From an uncultured Paracoccaceae bacterium (GTDB taxonomy: Bacteria > Pseudomonadota > Alphaproteobacteria > Rhodobacterales > Rhodobacteraceae): a stretch of DNA of 64,000 nt. This document shows positions 1 through 7,543 of the stretch, piece after piece (the first letter of the stretch is position 1; each line of letters opens with the position of its first letter). The stretch covers positions 1 through 64,000 of the forward strand of contig CATOSB010000010.1 of assembly GCA_951812305.1 (NCBI GenBank), in the 5' to 3' direction. Made by a program: the position numbers and the translations under genes. The notes below the pieces were generated by a model that was given only the letters and a program-made list of their open reading frames with translations, ran no database searches and was not told where the DNA came from.

Positions 1-166
1 GGAAACACACTCGACACAGATCGCCTGCCAACGCATTCGTACACCTCATCTCGTGTGTCGCAGCCTATATGCTCGGGAAAACCAAAGTTAAAATGGGACC
101 CATAACCGTGCCGGAAACAATCAGGCAGGTCGAATACCAGATATAGCGCTTATCCAGAACTCAGGT
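1..166 (+). mobile_element. 3' end of an IS982-family element (partial, cut by the window edge)
   Basis: The first 146 bases encode the last ~47 residues of an IS982-family transposase ending at the stop at 144-146 (C-terminus ...VEYQI). Almost the same sequence occurs in reverse in the copy at 6015-6928; differences are confined to the first few bases of the window. The element ends with the terminal repeat at about 148-166 (cttatccagaactcaggt), which matches the outer end of the other copy at 6015. The rest of the element lies outside the window. Confidence 0.85.
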
Positions 167-167
167 T

Positions 168-581
168 ACTGACGGAATTCTGGACTATCCTCCATGCTTA
201 TTGGCTATTGCCGCGTTGCTGAAGCAATGCCTGACCGACGGCACCAAAGTCGATGACGTGATCACCTCGGAAGCGCGCAACTTCCCAGCCGAGAAACTGA
301 ACACGCCACTGCAAATCGCCGAGCACCTGAACCGCGCCTTCACCGACACGTTCCGCATGGGCGGTGATCAGGTTACCGTCGATATTGTTCGCGAAACCAT
401 CTCTGCCGGGTTTGACGATCTCGACGCCCGCCTCGCCCGCATCGGATACTCGCCGAAATCACTGGCCGAGCAGTTCGACCTCACGCAGGCTGAGGCTCGC
501 CGCTTCCTGAAGGGCAAACTTGACACTGATCGTACCACCGAACTCGGCGACATCATGCGCCAGGCAGGTCTTCCGATCTGA
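168..581 (+). pseudogene. C-terminal remnant of an AAA+ transposition-helper ATPase (TniB/ExeA-like)
   Basis: The reading frame is open from the exact edge of the IS982 end to the stop at 579-581, about 137 residues. It has no convincing start: a TTG at 201 is the first usable codon and lies inside the homologous region. The pattern LNTPLQIAEHLNRAF, then IGYSPKSLAEQFDLTQAEAR, then MRQAGLPI resembles the C-terminal tail of ExeA/TniB-like ATPases that accompany DDE transposases. The ATPase core (Walker A/B) is missing, removed by the IS982 insertion or a later deletion. The repeat-rich transposon-like end directly downstream (687-841) fits this reading. Family call is from pattern memory, so moderate. 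Confidence 0.5.
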
Positions 582-686
582 TGAAAGGCGGACAGGGTTC
601 ATCAACAAAAAACTCCAAGAAGATCACGCGCATGCGGATGTTCGTCCAGACCAACCAGCAAACGAGCGTTTCCCAGACAGCCGATA
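582..686. other. Non-coding stretch between ATPase remnant and repeat cluster
   Basis: No coding region is supported. It joins the 3' end of the truncated ATPase to the repeat cluster and is most simply the 3' flank inside the same transposon. Confidence 0.4.
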
Positions 687-841
687 GTCGCAACTAATCC
701 CGGCAAACCCCGATGTTTGCAGGCTGGTTGCAACTAATCCCGGCTCGTTCGCAGATAATCCCGGTTTGAGCACCCCGATAGTCGCAGATAATCCCGGCAG
801 AAATTACACGATGTTTGCAGGTCGAAACCCGGATGTTTGCA
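687..841 (+). repeat. Clustered transposase-binding-like repeats (probable transposon end)
   Basis: Four direct copies of an 17-18 bp unit, consensus GTCGCAGATAATCCCGGC or GTTGCAACTAATCCCGGC, start at about 687, 727, 749 and 781. A second short unit, gatgtttgca, occurs at 712, 810 and 832 and reads like a partly inverted version. Arrays of this kind are typical of the ends of Tn7/Tn5053-like transposons, where the DDE transposase binds several sites. The location just after a helper-ATPase remnant supports that, but no transposase gene for it remains here. Confidence 0.55.
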
Positions 842-845
842 AGCG

Positions 846-1257
846 CCTACAGCTATAAGATCCCGAAACAGAAGTATCGCGTGGCCAATTGGGCTGAATA
901 CAACGAAGCGCTTCGTCGGCGCGGTGATCTGACGATCTGGATTAAAGCGTTTTGACATGATGTTGAATCACAATATTATGTTAAAACGCCCGCAACCGAT
1001 TTTGCATGCGTTTCACAATCAAGCTGTGTCTCAGCTTAATCGCGAAACGCTTTAGTGAGGATGCAATGAGTTCATGGGCTGCGCCTCGGCGTGCTACCCG
1101 TGGCGGGCAGCGCAAATATTCGGATCTGGCGATTGAGATGTGCCTGACGCCGGGCATGGTATTCCGCCAACCATTACGCCAGACGCAAGGCTTGATGTGT
1201 TCGATTGCAAAGCTGCTCTGTGTCGAAATCGCGGTACCTGATTTCTCCACCTTGTCG
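846..1257 (+). pseudogene. IS5-family transposase remnant, split by a MITE
   Basis: Two collinear pieces are visible. 846-942 reads YKIPKQKYRVANWAEYNEAL and ends LTIWI. 1055-1257 continues SEDAMSSWAAPRRATRGG, then KYSDLAIEMC and VPDFSTLS. This is the N-terminal half of a common IS5-family transposase. A 108 bp TA-flanked insertion (945-1052) separates the parts and adds a stop codon. The start codon and everything after the DFSTLS segment are missing. It is surely non-functional. Confidence 0.8.
945..1052. repeat. 108 bp MITE with TA target duplication
   Basis: The element is bounded by AAGCGTTTTG on the left and the inverted CGAAACGCTT on the right, and is flanked on both sides by TA (943-944 and 1053-1054). 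Removing the element plus one TA restores the IS5 reading ATC-TGG-ATT-AGT-GAG. TA duplication and short inverted ends are the signature of IS630/Tc1-mariner derived MITEs. The inverted ends extend imperfectly to about 29 bp. A relative lies in the relaxase gene at 50848-50947. Confidence 0.85.
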
Positions 1258-1314
1258 GCCTGGCTGGCCCGAAGCTGCATATTTGGGCTTTTGAAAGAAC
1301 AAATGGTGTACGTT

Positions 1315-1803
1315 TCATGCGCCTGAACTCTGCAAGTACATGACGACATTGTCTGGGTGGAACTTGAAGCCCCGACCGTCTGAGACGCGTTCAGCGCTGA
1401 TGGGGTATTTTGGTCTATTTGGATTGATGGCGACAATGCGGAAGACCTCATCTTTCGATCTGAAGGTCCGCCCATAGTCAGAGGGTTCCAGGCCAAAATG
1501 CGGCGCAAGGACCTCGAACATGGCTTTGTCTGGCGAATAGATTGCGCCGTCTGCCATCGGAATGCCGACGCGGAAACTGATGTCGAAGCCATGACGCAGA
1601 TCGATGTCACTCAGTTCGCCACCTTCAACCGTCAGCCCATGCGTTTCCACCACGGCGAGGCAGGCCTTCGTCATGTCCCGGCGCAAGCGTTTGCATAGCT
1701 CGGGTGTCAGGTTGCGCGGCGGGGGCACCCTGGAATTGGCCTGGCCGACCTTCGCAGGTGGCTTGGCCGTCTGCACGCGCGCTTTCCGCTTGTTCTTTTT
1801 CAT
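1315..1803 (-). CDS. Hypothetical protein, resolvase-linked
   Basis: 162 residues with a very basic N-terminus (MKKNKRKAR) followed by a globular part. I do not recognise a domain. The start codon overlaps the stop of the resolvase gene (shared base 1803), so the two are translationally coupled and probably travel together. The basic leader could bind nucleic acid, but that is inference only. The gene is intact and ends just past the IS5 remnant. Confidence 0.7.
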   Translation of the reverse strand: MKKNKRKARVQTAKPPAKVGQANSRVPPPRNLTPELCKRLRRDMTKACLAVVETHGLTVEGGELSDIDLRHGFDISFRVGIPMADGAIYSPDKAMFEVLAPHFGLEPSDYGRTFRSKDEVFRIVAINPNRPKYPISAERVSDGRGFKFHPDNVVMYLQSSGA

Positions 1804-2393
1804 TATGGGCTCTGCCCTGTCGTTTGGCCATCCGAGGGCATCAAAGCCTTTGCTTTATAGACGGTGCCGCGCGAGACGCCCATCTCGCGGGCGATCTCGG
1901 TGGGCGTGGCACCGCCAGCCAATCGTTCACCAATGGCGACCATATCGATCTTCGGTTTGCGCCCGCGATATACGCCGCGTCGCTTCGCTGTGGCGATACC
2001 CTCTGACTGGCGCTCCCGGCGAAGATTGGTCTCGAATTCAGCAAAGACGCCCAGCATATCGAAGAACGCTTTACCCGCTGCGGTGGACGTATCCACGGGT
2101 TGCTCCGTGGCCGCGAGATGCGCGCCCTTGTCCTTCAGTCGGGTGACGATGGTCTGAAGATCGTGCATTGAGCGTGCCAGACGGTCGATCCGCGTGACAA
2201 CCAAAGTTTCGCCCTTGTGAATGAAGTCGAGAATGTTGTTCAGCTCGGGGCGACCCTCAAGCGTCGTCCCGCTACGCTGTTCCTGACGGACCATCCCACA
2301 TCCCGCCGCTGTCAGTGCCTCGATTTGAGCATCGAGGTTCTGATCCACGGTCGAGATGCGGGCATATCCGATTTTGGCCTGATAAGTGTTCAT
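1803..2393 (-). CDS. Serine recombinase / resolvase (Hin-Tn3 type)
   Basis: 196 residues. The N-terminal catalytic domain shows YARISTVDQN with the likely nucleophile Ser14, then VVTRIDRLARS and the long E-helix ending FAEFETNLRRER. A C-terminal helix-turn-helix follows (PTEIAREMGVSRGTVYKAKA). Size and order match small resolvases/invertases that recombine at short paired sites. It heads a two-gene operon with the 162-residue protein downstream. The short repeats and palindrome just upstream (2418-2508) are candidate recombination or operator sites. Confidence 0.9.
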   Translation of the reverse strand: MNTYQAKIGYARISTVDQNLDAQIEALTAAGCGMVRQEQRSGTTLEGRPELNNILDFIHKGETLVVTRIDRLARSMHDLQTIVTRLKDKGAHLAATEQPVDTSTAAGKAFFDMLGVFAEFETNLRRERQSEGIATAKRRGVYRGRKPKIDMVAIGERLAGGATPTEIAREMGVSRGTVYKAKALMPSDGQTTGQSP

Positions 2394-2417
2394 TTTGGGT
2401 GTGCCTCTGACATGATC

Positions 2418-2508
2418 TGTTCATTATCTCGAAACAGACCCAAAGTGAACATAAAAATGGCGGGTTTCAGTGTTCATGCGCATCGTCATCATGGGTATAC
2501 CCATGATG
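2418..2508. promoter_or_regulatory. Candidate res/operator region upstream of the resolvase
   Basis: TGTTCA at 2418-2423, its inverse TGAACA at 2446-2451, and TGTTCA again at 2471-2476 suggest paired binding sites. A perfect 22 bp palindrome (catcatgggta and its mirror) lies at 2487-2508. Resolvases usually bind two or three subsites directly upstream of their own gene, so this is the natural place for res. Subsite boundaries cannot be fixed by eye. Confidence 0.45.
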
Positions 2509-2705
2509 GCATGACTGGCCGCTGTCTCCCTTGCCTTCACTGGTTTTCAGCCTTTCAGTGCTGCTGGAATGATCATCTTTTGTTCTTTCAAAGTAACTCC
2601 CAAGCACCCCCCACGTTTGAGTGTTATTGTCAGTTTTATGGTGAGTCGAATTTGCCATTTTGCGCGTGTTTTTTTTCTTTCTTGTCTGAATTCTGTGGCG
2701 CCGGG

Positions 2706-3895
2706 CTTACCACCCTTCAAAATTTCCGGATCTGATTTGACGTTTGTCTGATCTGTGTGATTCAAGGAGTCTCCACTGCTGATATTGGAGGCTGGTTTGT
2801 TGGGAAATGTTTGTTTTTCAGAGCTTTATTCGAAGGTTGAGGCGGATTTTCAGGACCGCTTGCTCGGGTATCACAAGTCGCGCCGGGAGGGATTGTGCAT
2901 CATAGCAAGCGTGATTTTGAACACGCGCAGCGTCAATCTGATGGAAAATGCGGCTGCTCTGCCCCGCGATATCGGCTCTGTGGACCACCGCTATCAATAC
3001 ATTTCGCGGGTTCTGGGCAATCCTCACATCGATACTGATGAGATCATGCAGGCCTATGTTGGTGAAATTTTCCGCCGCCAGTGTGAGGCCGGAGAAACGA
3101 TTGTGGTGGCCCTTGATCAAAGCAAGCTCAACGAAGGGCATGAGGTTTTGATGTTATCGGTGCGGATGCGGGATCGGGCCCTCCCGGTCGCCTGGCGTGT
3201 ACGCCAGACCAAAGGGCCGATTGGATGGCGCGTGCAACATGAGCTTTTGGAAGCAGTCCGCCCATGGCTCCCGGCGGATGCGCGTGTGTTGCTGGCGGGA
3301 GATCGGTTTTATGGAACCGCCCGATTGGTCGCATGGTGCCAGGAGGCTGGATGGGACTACCGGCTGCGCATGAAGGGAAATATCACACTGCAACATCAGG
3401 GTGGCGAGATGATGACGCGCGAAATTGCCCAACTGATGCCCGAAGGGCTTGTAAACGCTGAGCTTTACGGAACGGGCGTCTTTAGCAACATTGGAGTGCT
3501 TCACGAAGAGGGGCACAAAGAGCCTTGGATTATTGCCATGAATGCAGCACCGTCCGAGTACAAGGTGCTCGATTATGGAATGCGTTGGGGAATTGAAGCC
3601 ATGTTCTCCGACTTCAAAACCCGGGGCTTTGAAATTACTCAAAGCCAGATCAAAAAGCCGGATCGATTGGCCCGCCTCATTTTGGTGCTGGCAATCGCCA
3701 TGTACTGGGCTGTTTCAACCGGAGCAAACGAAGAGCACCACGTCGCAATACGCGGCGAAAAAAGGGGATTCGAAAAGCCCGAAGGTCCTTATGCTCTCTC
3801 TTCAAGACAGGCCTTCGTGCTATCCGACGATGCCTCGCAGGTTATGCCAAAATCCCCAAGCTCTGGGATGTCTGGCTAAATTGAAGGGTGGTAAG
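2706..3895 (+). mobile_element. IS4-family insertion element nested in IS66
   Basis: The ends are perfect 15 bp inverted repeats, cttaccacccttcaa at 2706 and ttgaagggtggtaag ending at 3895. A 9 bp target duplication GGCGCCGGG flanks the element at 2697-2705 and 3896-3904. Copy 2 of the IS66 has the uninterrupted site, which proves the insertion. The element is 1,190 bp and holds one transposase gene. Confidence 0.95.
2785..3879 (+). CDS. IS4-family transposase, frameshifted near the C-terminus
   Basis: DDE transposase. The triad can be placed at Asp111 (VALDQSK), Asp173 (LAGDRFYG) and Glu271 (RWGIEAMFSDFK), the last in the usual Y-(2)-R-(3)-E-(6)-K setting. The start is a TTG at 2785. From about 3760 the normal C-terminal tail (SLFKTGLRAIRRCLAGYAK ... 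LWDVWLN) is found in another frame ending at 3882-3884, so one base seems lost in the A-run at 3760-3766. The catalytic core is complete; the altered last ~40 residues may reduce or abolish function. Confidence 0.85.
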   Translation: MEAGLLGNVCFSELYSKVEADFQDRLLGYHKSRREGLCIIASVILNTRSVNLMENAAALPRDIGSVDHRYQYISRVLGNPHIDTDEIMQAYVGEIFRRQCEAGETIVVALDQSKLNEGHEVLMLSVRMRDRALPVAWRVRQTKGPIGWRVQHELLEAVRPWLPADARVLLAGDRFYGTARLVAWCQEAGWDYRLRMKGNITLQHQGGEMMTREIAQLMPEGLVNAELYGTGVFSNIGVLHEEGHKEPWIIAMNAAPSEYKVLDYGMRWGIEAMFSDFKTRGFEITQSQIKKPDRLARLILVLAIAMYWAVSTGANEEHHVAIRGEKRGFEKPEGPYALSSRQAFVLSDDASQVMPKSPSSGMSG

Positions 3896-3929
3896 GGCGC
3901 CGGGTTGATTTCTCTGAATCAGTGGTGGG

Positions 3930-5345
3930 ATGGATCAGGTTGCCGCCCTTGAACAACTTCTCGCCACGGCTCTGCGTCGGATCGCTGAGCTTGAAGCTGC
4001 GTTGGCGAGCATGGCGGAAGAGATCACGGACCTGCGCCGACAGTTGGCCAAGAACAGCAGCAATAGCAGCAAGCCCCCTTCAAGTGATGGCCTGAAGAAG
4101 CCAGCCCCGCGCAGCCTGCGTGGCAAATCCGGAAAGAAAAGTGGCGGCCAAGTTGGCCACCGGGGCGACACCCTGCGCCAGACGTCAACACCCGACTTTG
4201 TCGAACGGCATGAGGCGACGCATTGCAGCGCCTGTCAGAGCGCCCTGACGGCGGAGATGGTGAAAGGGATCGAGAAGCGTCAGGTGTTCGACTTGCCTGC
4301 GCCACGCCTGGAGGTCACCGAGCATCAGGCGGCGGTTTATTGTTGCGACCATTGTCGAGCCACGACGACGGCTGGCTTTCCCGATGGCGTGGCCGCGCAT
4401 GTGCAATATGGCACGCGCATGCGGGCAGTGGCGGTCTATTGCAATGTTCAGCAGCTGATACCCGAGGATCGGGTCTGCCAGCTTATGCGCGACCTGTTTG
4501 GGGCCACCAGCTTGTGCGCGGCCAGCGTGACCAACTGGACGCGCGGCGCGGCAAATAAGATGGGTGTCGTGGTTGAACACATTCTCGCCCGGCTTGCCGA
4601 AGGCGGCGTTCGGCATCTGGACGAGACCGGACTTCGTGTTGCCGGCAAGCTGCACTGGCTGCACACGATCTGCGATACCGCCTTCACCCATTACCGCATC
4701 AGCGCCAAACGCGGTGCTGTTCCAACCTTCCTGACCGGCGGGACGATCATTCATGATCACTGGAAACCCTACTACGCCCATATGAGCGGAGTGGACGCCC
4801 ACGCCCTCTGCGGGGCGCATCACTTGCGCGAACTCAAGGCCATCGAAGAGATCGAAAAAGAGCCTTGGGCGACGGAGATGAGCGCAGTGCTTCATAGCGC
4901 CAATCAGCTCAGATGCGCGGCTCAGGATCAAGGCGAGACCGAACTCCCGGAACTGGTTCGCCAGGGTATAGTCACCAGATACATGGCGATCCTCGCCAAG
5001 GGGCTCGCCTTCCACGAACGCCGGCCCCCGCTGGCCAAAAGCCCCGGCACCCGCGGCCGAAAAGCCAGGCGGCCAGGCCACAACCTGCTCCTCCGCCTGC
5101 GTGACTACCGCGATGACGTTTTGCGATTCATCGCCGACTTCGCGGTCCCATTCACAAACAATCAGGCCGAACAGGACCTGCGCATGATGAAGCTGCGCAT
5201 GAAAATCTCGGGCACCTTCCGCACCCTCGAGGGCGCGCGGGTCTTCGCCGACATCAGGTCCGTCATCTCGACGGCCAGAAAACACCGGTTCAACATCCTG
5301 GAAATCCTGACCCTGTCACCACCTCAGATCATCGCACGGCTCTGA
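3930..5345 (+). CDS. tnpC: IS66-family transposase TnpC, copy 1
   Basis: 471 residues. Order: N-terminal leucine-rich coiled coil (about 5-40), Ser/Asn-rich linker KNSSNSSKPPSSDG, a CxxC...CxxC zinc-finger-like segment (Cys99/102 and Cys139/142), then the DDE core with Asp231 (RHLDETGLRV), Asp276 (HDHWKPY) and Glu414 (NNQAEQDLRMMK). It is full length for an ISBst12-type TnpC and appears functional. It differs from copy 2 by one residue, Arg365 here versus Gln there. The long antisense frame is a shadow. The start ATG lies directly after the IS4 insertion zone, so the native IS66 promoter has been displaced by 1.2 kb. Confidence 0.95.
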   Translation: MDQVAALEQLLATALRRIAELEAALASMAEEITDLRRQLAKNSSNSSKPPSSDGLKKPAPRSLRGKSGKKSGGQVGHRGDTLRQTSTPDFVERHEATHCSACQSALTAEMVKGIEKRQVFDLPAPRLEVTEHQAAVYCCDHCRATTTAGFPDGVAAHVQYGTRMRAVAVYCNVQQLIPEDRVCQLMRDLFGATSLCAASVTNWTRGAANKMGVVVEHILARLAEGGVRHLDETGLRVAGKLHWLHTICDTAFTHYRISAKRGAVPTFLTGGTIIHDHWKPYYAHMSGVDAHALCGAHHLRELKAIEEIEKEPWATEMSAVLHSANQLRCAAQDQGETELPELVRQGIVTRYMAILAKGLAFHERRPPLAKSPGTRGRKARRPGHNLLLRLRDYRDDVLRFIADFAVPFTNNQAEQDLRMMKLRMKISGTFRTLEGARVFADIRSVISTARKHRFNILEILTLSPPQIIARL

Positions 5346-5392
5346 CGGAACAAAACCCCGCAACCCTATCGGACAGGGTGCTTGGGAGTTAC

Positions 5393-6014
5393 TGCGAATG
5401 AACCAATGGCCGGAACTTCAAAGGAGGCGACGCGCCGTACCGGCTGCATCCCGTGTTCGGATGTCTGCACCAGATCGCCGGTGGCCAGTGACTCCACTGG
5501 TCGAGGGCCAAGCGAAGTTTCGATTGGCGTGCCCGCCACGAATCCACCCTTCAAGCCGACCGGCGCAACCCCGTCGCATATTGCCATCAATGTTATACCC
5601 GGATCCAGGTTTACGCCGTCGCCGTCGACAGTCAGCGCATGTAGGTCGGCCAGGGGCCAGGGGCTCGGATCCTCAAGCACTTTTTGACCGATCACGCCGG
5701 TATCGAGGTTTTCGACTGTCAGAATACCGATCCGGCTCGGTGCATCCCAGGAAAGGGTAACGCGGAGGTTTTCGTCCCGTTCGGGTTTTTCGAATTTCAC
5801 CAATCCATAGCTGACCAGATCGCCCTGCTGATGTTCGATGAACAGGTCGCCCTTGGCGCCCAGGGTCATGCGAAACTTTCGCCGCCATTTGTCGAATCGA
5901 TCAAGGATCAAAACGTCCTGTCGCTGGTCTGAATTTGCATTGAACGGCAATTCCAACAACAGCGACCCCGTCGCAAGCAATCCGCCGTCGGGCAATTGCG
6001 AAATGTCTAAATCG
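5393..6014 (-). pseudogene. Hint-domain protein, internal fragment
   Basis: The frame is open from the edge of IS982 (6014) to the edge of IS66 (5393), reading DLDISQLPDGGLLATG at one end and AGTPIETSLGPRPVESL, then GDLVQTSEHGMQPVRR at the other. The second part matches the start of Hint (hedgehog/intein-type) domains found in many Rhodobacterales surface or secreted proteins. The usual Cys before F-x-x-GT is Gly here (GGFVAGT). Both ends are removed by insertion elements, so the gene is dead. Confidence 0.7.
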
Positions 6015-6990
6015 ACCTGAGTTCTGGATAAGCGCTATATCTGGTATTCGACCTGCCTGATTGTTTCCGGCACGGTTATGGGTCCCATTTTAACTTTGGT
6101 TTTCCCGAGCATATAGGCTGCGACACACGAGATGAGGTGTACGAATGCGTTGGCAGGCGATCTGTGTCGAGTGTGTTCCAGTCCCATGCTGGTTTTCAAC
6201 TTATCGAACAGAGTTTCGATGATGAACCGCCTTCGCAACAGGATTTTGTTCAGGATTGGCAGGAGATAGTTTTTCATGTTGCGGCGAATGCCGGTGACGA
6301 GGTGGAGCCCACGCTGCCAGAGCCGTTGGAAGAGGGATTTGGAGATATAGCCCTTATCAGCAAATATTTTGCCTTCGGGGCCCGCGATCATGGCTTCAAA
6401 CGGCTTTCGATCATCGACATTACCTGCCGTGATTTTGACGGCCATGATCTCCCCCTTGTTGTTGATGATTAGATGCAGTTTGAAGCCAAAGAACCAGCCC
6501 ATTGTGCTGCGACCGCGCTTTGCCAGCCCCTTGAAGACCTTGTTTCGATTAATGCGGGCATTGTGGCAGACCGCGAGCTTAGTGCTGTCGGCAAAATAGA
6601 CGCCGGTTTTTTCACCGCTGAAGCAGTGCAGCAGTATGCAAAACGGCACCATTAATCTTGGCATGAGGCTGACAAACCGACCATAGCTCGGGAGGGTGCC
6701 AAAGCAGTCACGGTATTTCTGCTCAACGCCATAAATCCAATAATGTTTGAAGTCCTTGAACGGCGACAAGTGAAACAAGACCATGATGAACAGGCTCTCC
6801 CCCAGGGTCAGCTTGCCGGCGCGAAGCCTCTGACGACCCGAGGGGATCAACCGGTGGCGCTCCCAGTCCTCGTAGGTTTTTGCAAAATCATCGAGACAGA
6901 CAAAAAGTGCGGTGTTAGTGATCGACATGAGTGGCGGTCCATATTGTGTCGCTTTTGAACCTTGAATCATGGGGCAACGTACCTGGAAAC
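6015..6990 (-). mobile_element. IS982-family element (right boundary uncertain)
   Basis: The outer end acctgagttctggataag at 6015 is the mirror of the end at 148-166. The opposite end is not seen right after the transposase start. The best match to the terminal repeat is cttatccagaa near 7519, 540 bp further on, so either this end is lost or the element extends to about 7536 and carries the gene at 7057-7497. No target duplication was found. Confidence 0.7.
6035..6928 (-). CDS. IS982-family transposase
   Basis: 297 residues from the MSITNTALF start; an in-frame ATG 42 bases further upstream would add 14 residues with no family match. The DDE core includes VYFADSTKLAVC, then FGFKLHLIINNKGEI, VDDRKPF, FADKGYIS, and RRRFIIETLFDKLK near the C-terminus, the standard IS982 pattern (DDE_Tnp_1-like). 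It appears intact. It is in inverted orientation relative to the fragment at the window start. Confidence 0.92.
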   Translation of the reverse strand: MSITNTALFVCLDDFAKTYEDWERHRLIPSGRQRLRAGKLTLGESLFIMVLFHLSPFKDFKHYWIYGVEQKYRDCFGTLPSYGRFVSLMPRLMVPFCILLHCFSGEKTGVYFADSTKLAVCHNARINRNKVFKGLAKRGRSTMGWFFGFKLHLIINNKGEIMAVKITAGNVDDRKPFEAMIAGPEGKIFADKGYISKSLFQRLWQRGLHLVTGIRRNMKNYLLPILNKILLRRRFIIETLFDKLKTSMGLEHTRHRSPANAFVHLISCVAAYMLGKTKVKMGPITVPETIRQVEYQI

Positions 6991-7056
6991 CCCTCTCACC
7001 CCATACTAATCACGGGGGCATTCAGGCTGGTCAACACGGGGCAAAAGGTGCGCGCC

Positions 7057-7497
7057 ATGGAGAACAACTTCCCAATCAACGAAGATCTCGCTTATGAGAA
7101 GATCCGGGACCTCATGTTCGACATGATGGAAGAGGACCCCAACCGTTTCTACGCCCTCACGGATAAGCTCAATGAACTGGCTGCGCTCCCTAAAAGAACC
7201 ATGACACTTGTGCTCGATCTGATGGCTGCCACTCCCTTTCAGGTGATCATCCCGAAACACGTACGGAAAAATGACCCTGATACATTCAAAGCGGATCACG
7301 AAACCGTTTCAAATGTTCTATTTCTTGGAGAGTTTGGCGGAATTGCCGTTGAACTGGAGCCAAATGAGGCTTTGAGAGAACCGAGGATCATTTCCATAAC
7401 AATGGTGGAAATCCCTCATCGCAACCCTCTGCGAAAAAGGGTCAACGAGTATCGTAAAAAACGAATCAAAAAACTACGAAAAAATTCTGTCGAGTAG
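7057..7497 (+). CDS. Hypothetical protein between IS982 and IS110
   Basis: 146 residues from ATG at 7057 (MENNFPINED). It is acidic in the first half and very basic at the C-terminus (LRKRVNEYRKKRIKKLRKN). I do not recognise the family. It stands alone between two insertion elements. If the IS982 extends to about 7536 it would be a passenger gene; otherwise it is a stranded accessory gene. The basic tail suggests nucleic-acid contact, by inference only. Confidence 0.6.
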   Translation: MENNFPINEDLAYEKIRDLMFDMMEEDPNRFYALTDKLNELAALPKRTMTLVLDLMAATPFQVIIPKHVRKNDPDTFKADHETVSNVLFLGEFGGIAVELEPNEALREPRIISITMVEIPHRNPLRKRVNEYRKKRIKKLRKNSVE

Positions 7498-7543
7498 TGC
7501 ACTGGTGACGCCAACGTCTTATCCAGAATCGGGGTAAGTTAGC

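Larger units (their letters stand above)
2593..5392 (+). mobile_element. IS66-family element (ISBst12-like), copy 1, interrupted by an IS4-family element
   Basis: The left end gtaactcccaagcacc at 2593 is the inverse of ggtgcttgggagttac ending at 5392. The left 113 bp run to 2705, an IS4-family element occupies 2706-3895, a 9 bp target repeat sits at 3896-3904, and the IS66 resumes. Without the insert it is near-identical to copy 2 (15104-16703). Only tnpC is present; tnpA/tnpB are absent, as in the ISBst12 subgroup. No 8 bp flanking duplication is visible, and the right end cuts into a Hint-domain gene. Confidence 0.9.

Noticed and set aside
4185..5285. Long minus-strand frame opposite IS66 tnpC (and its twin at 15496-16596)
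   Set aside because: It is a shadow of the transposase frame, has no family similarity, and exists in both copies only because the copies are identical.
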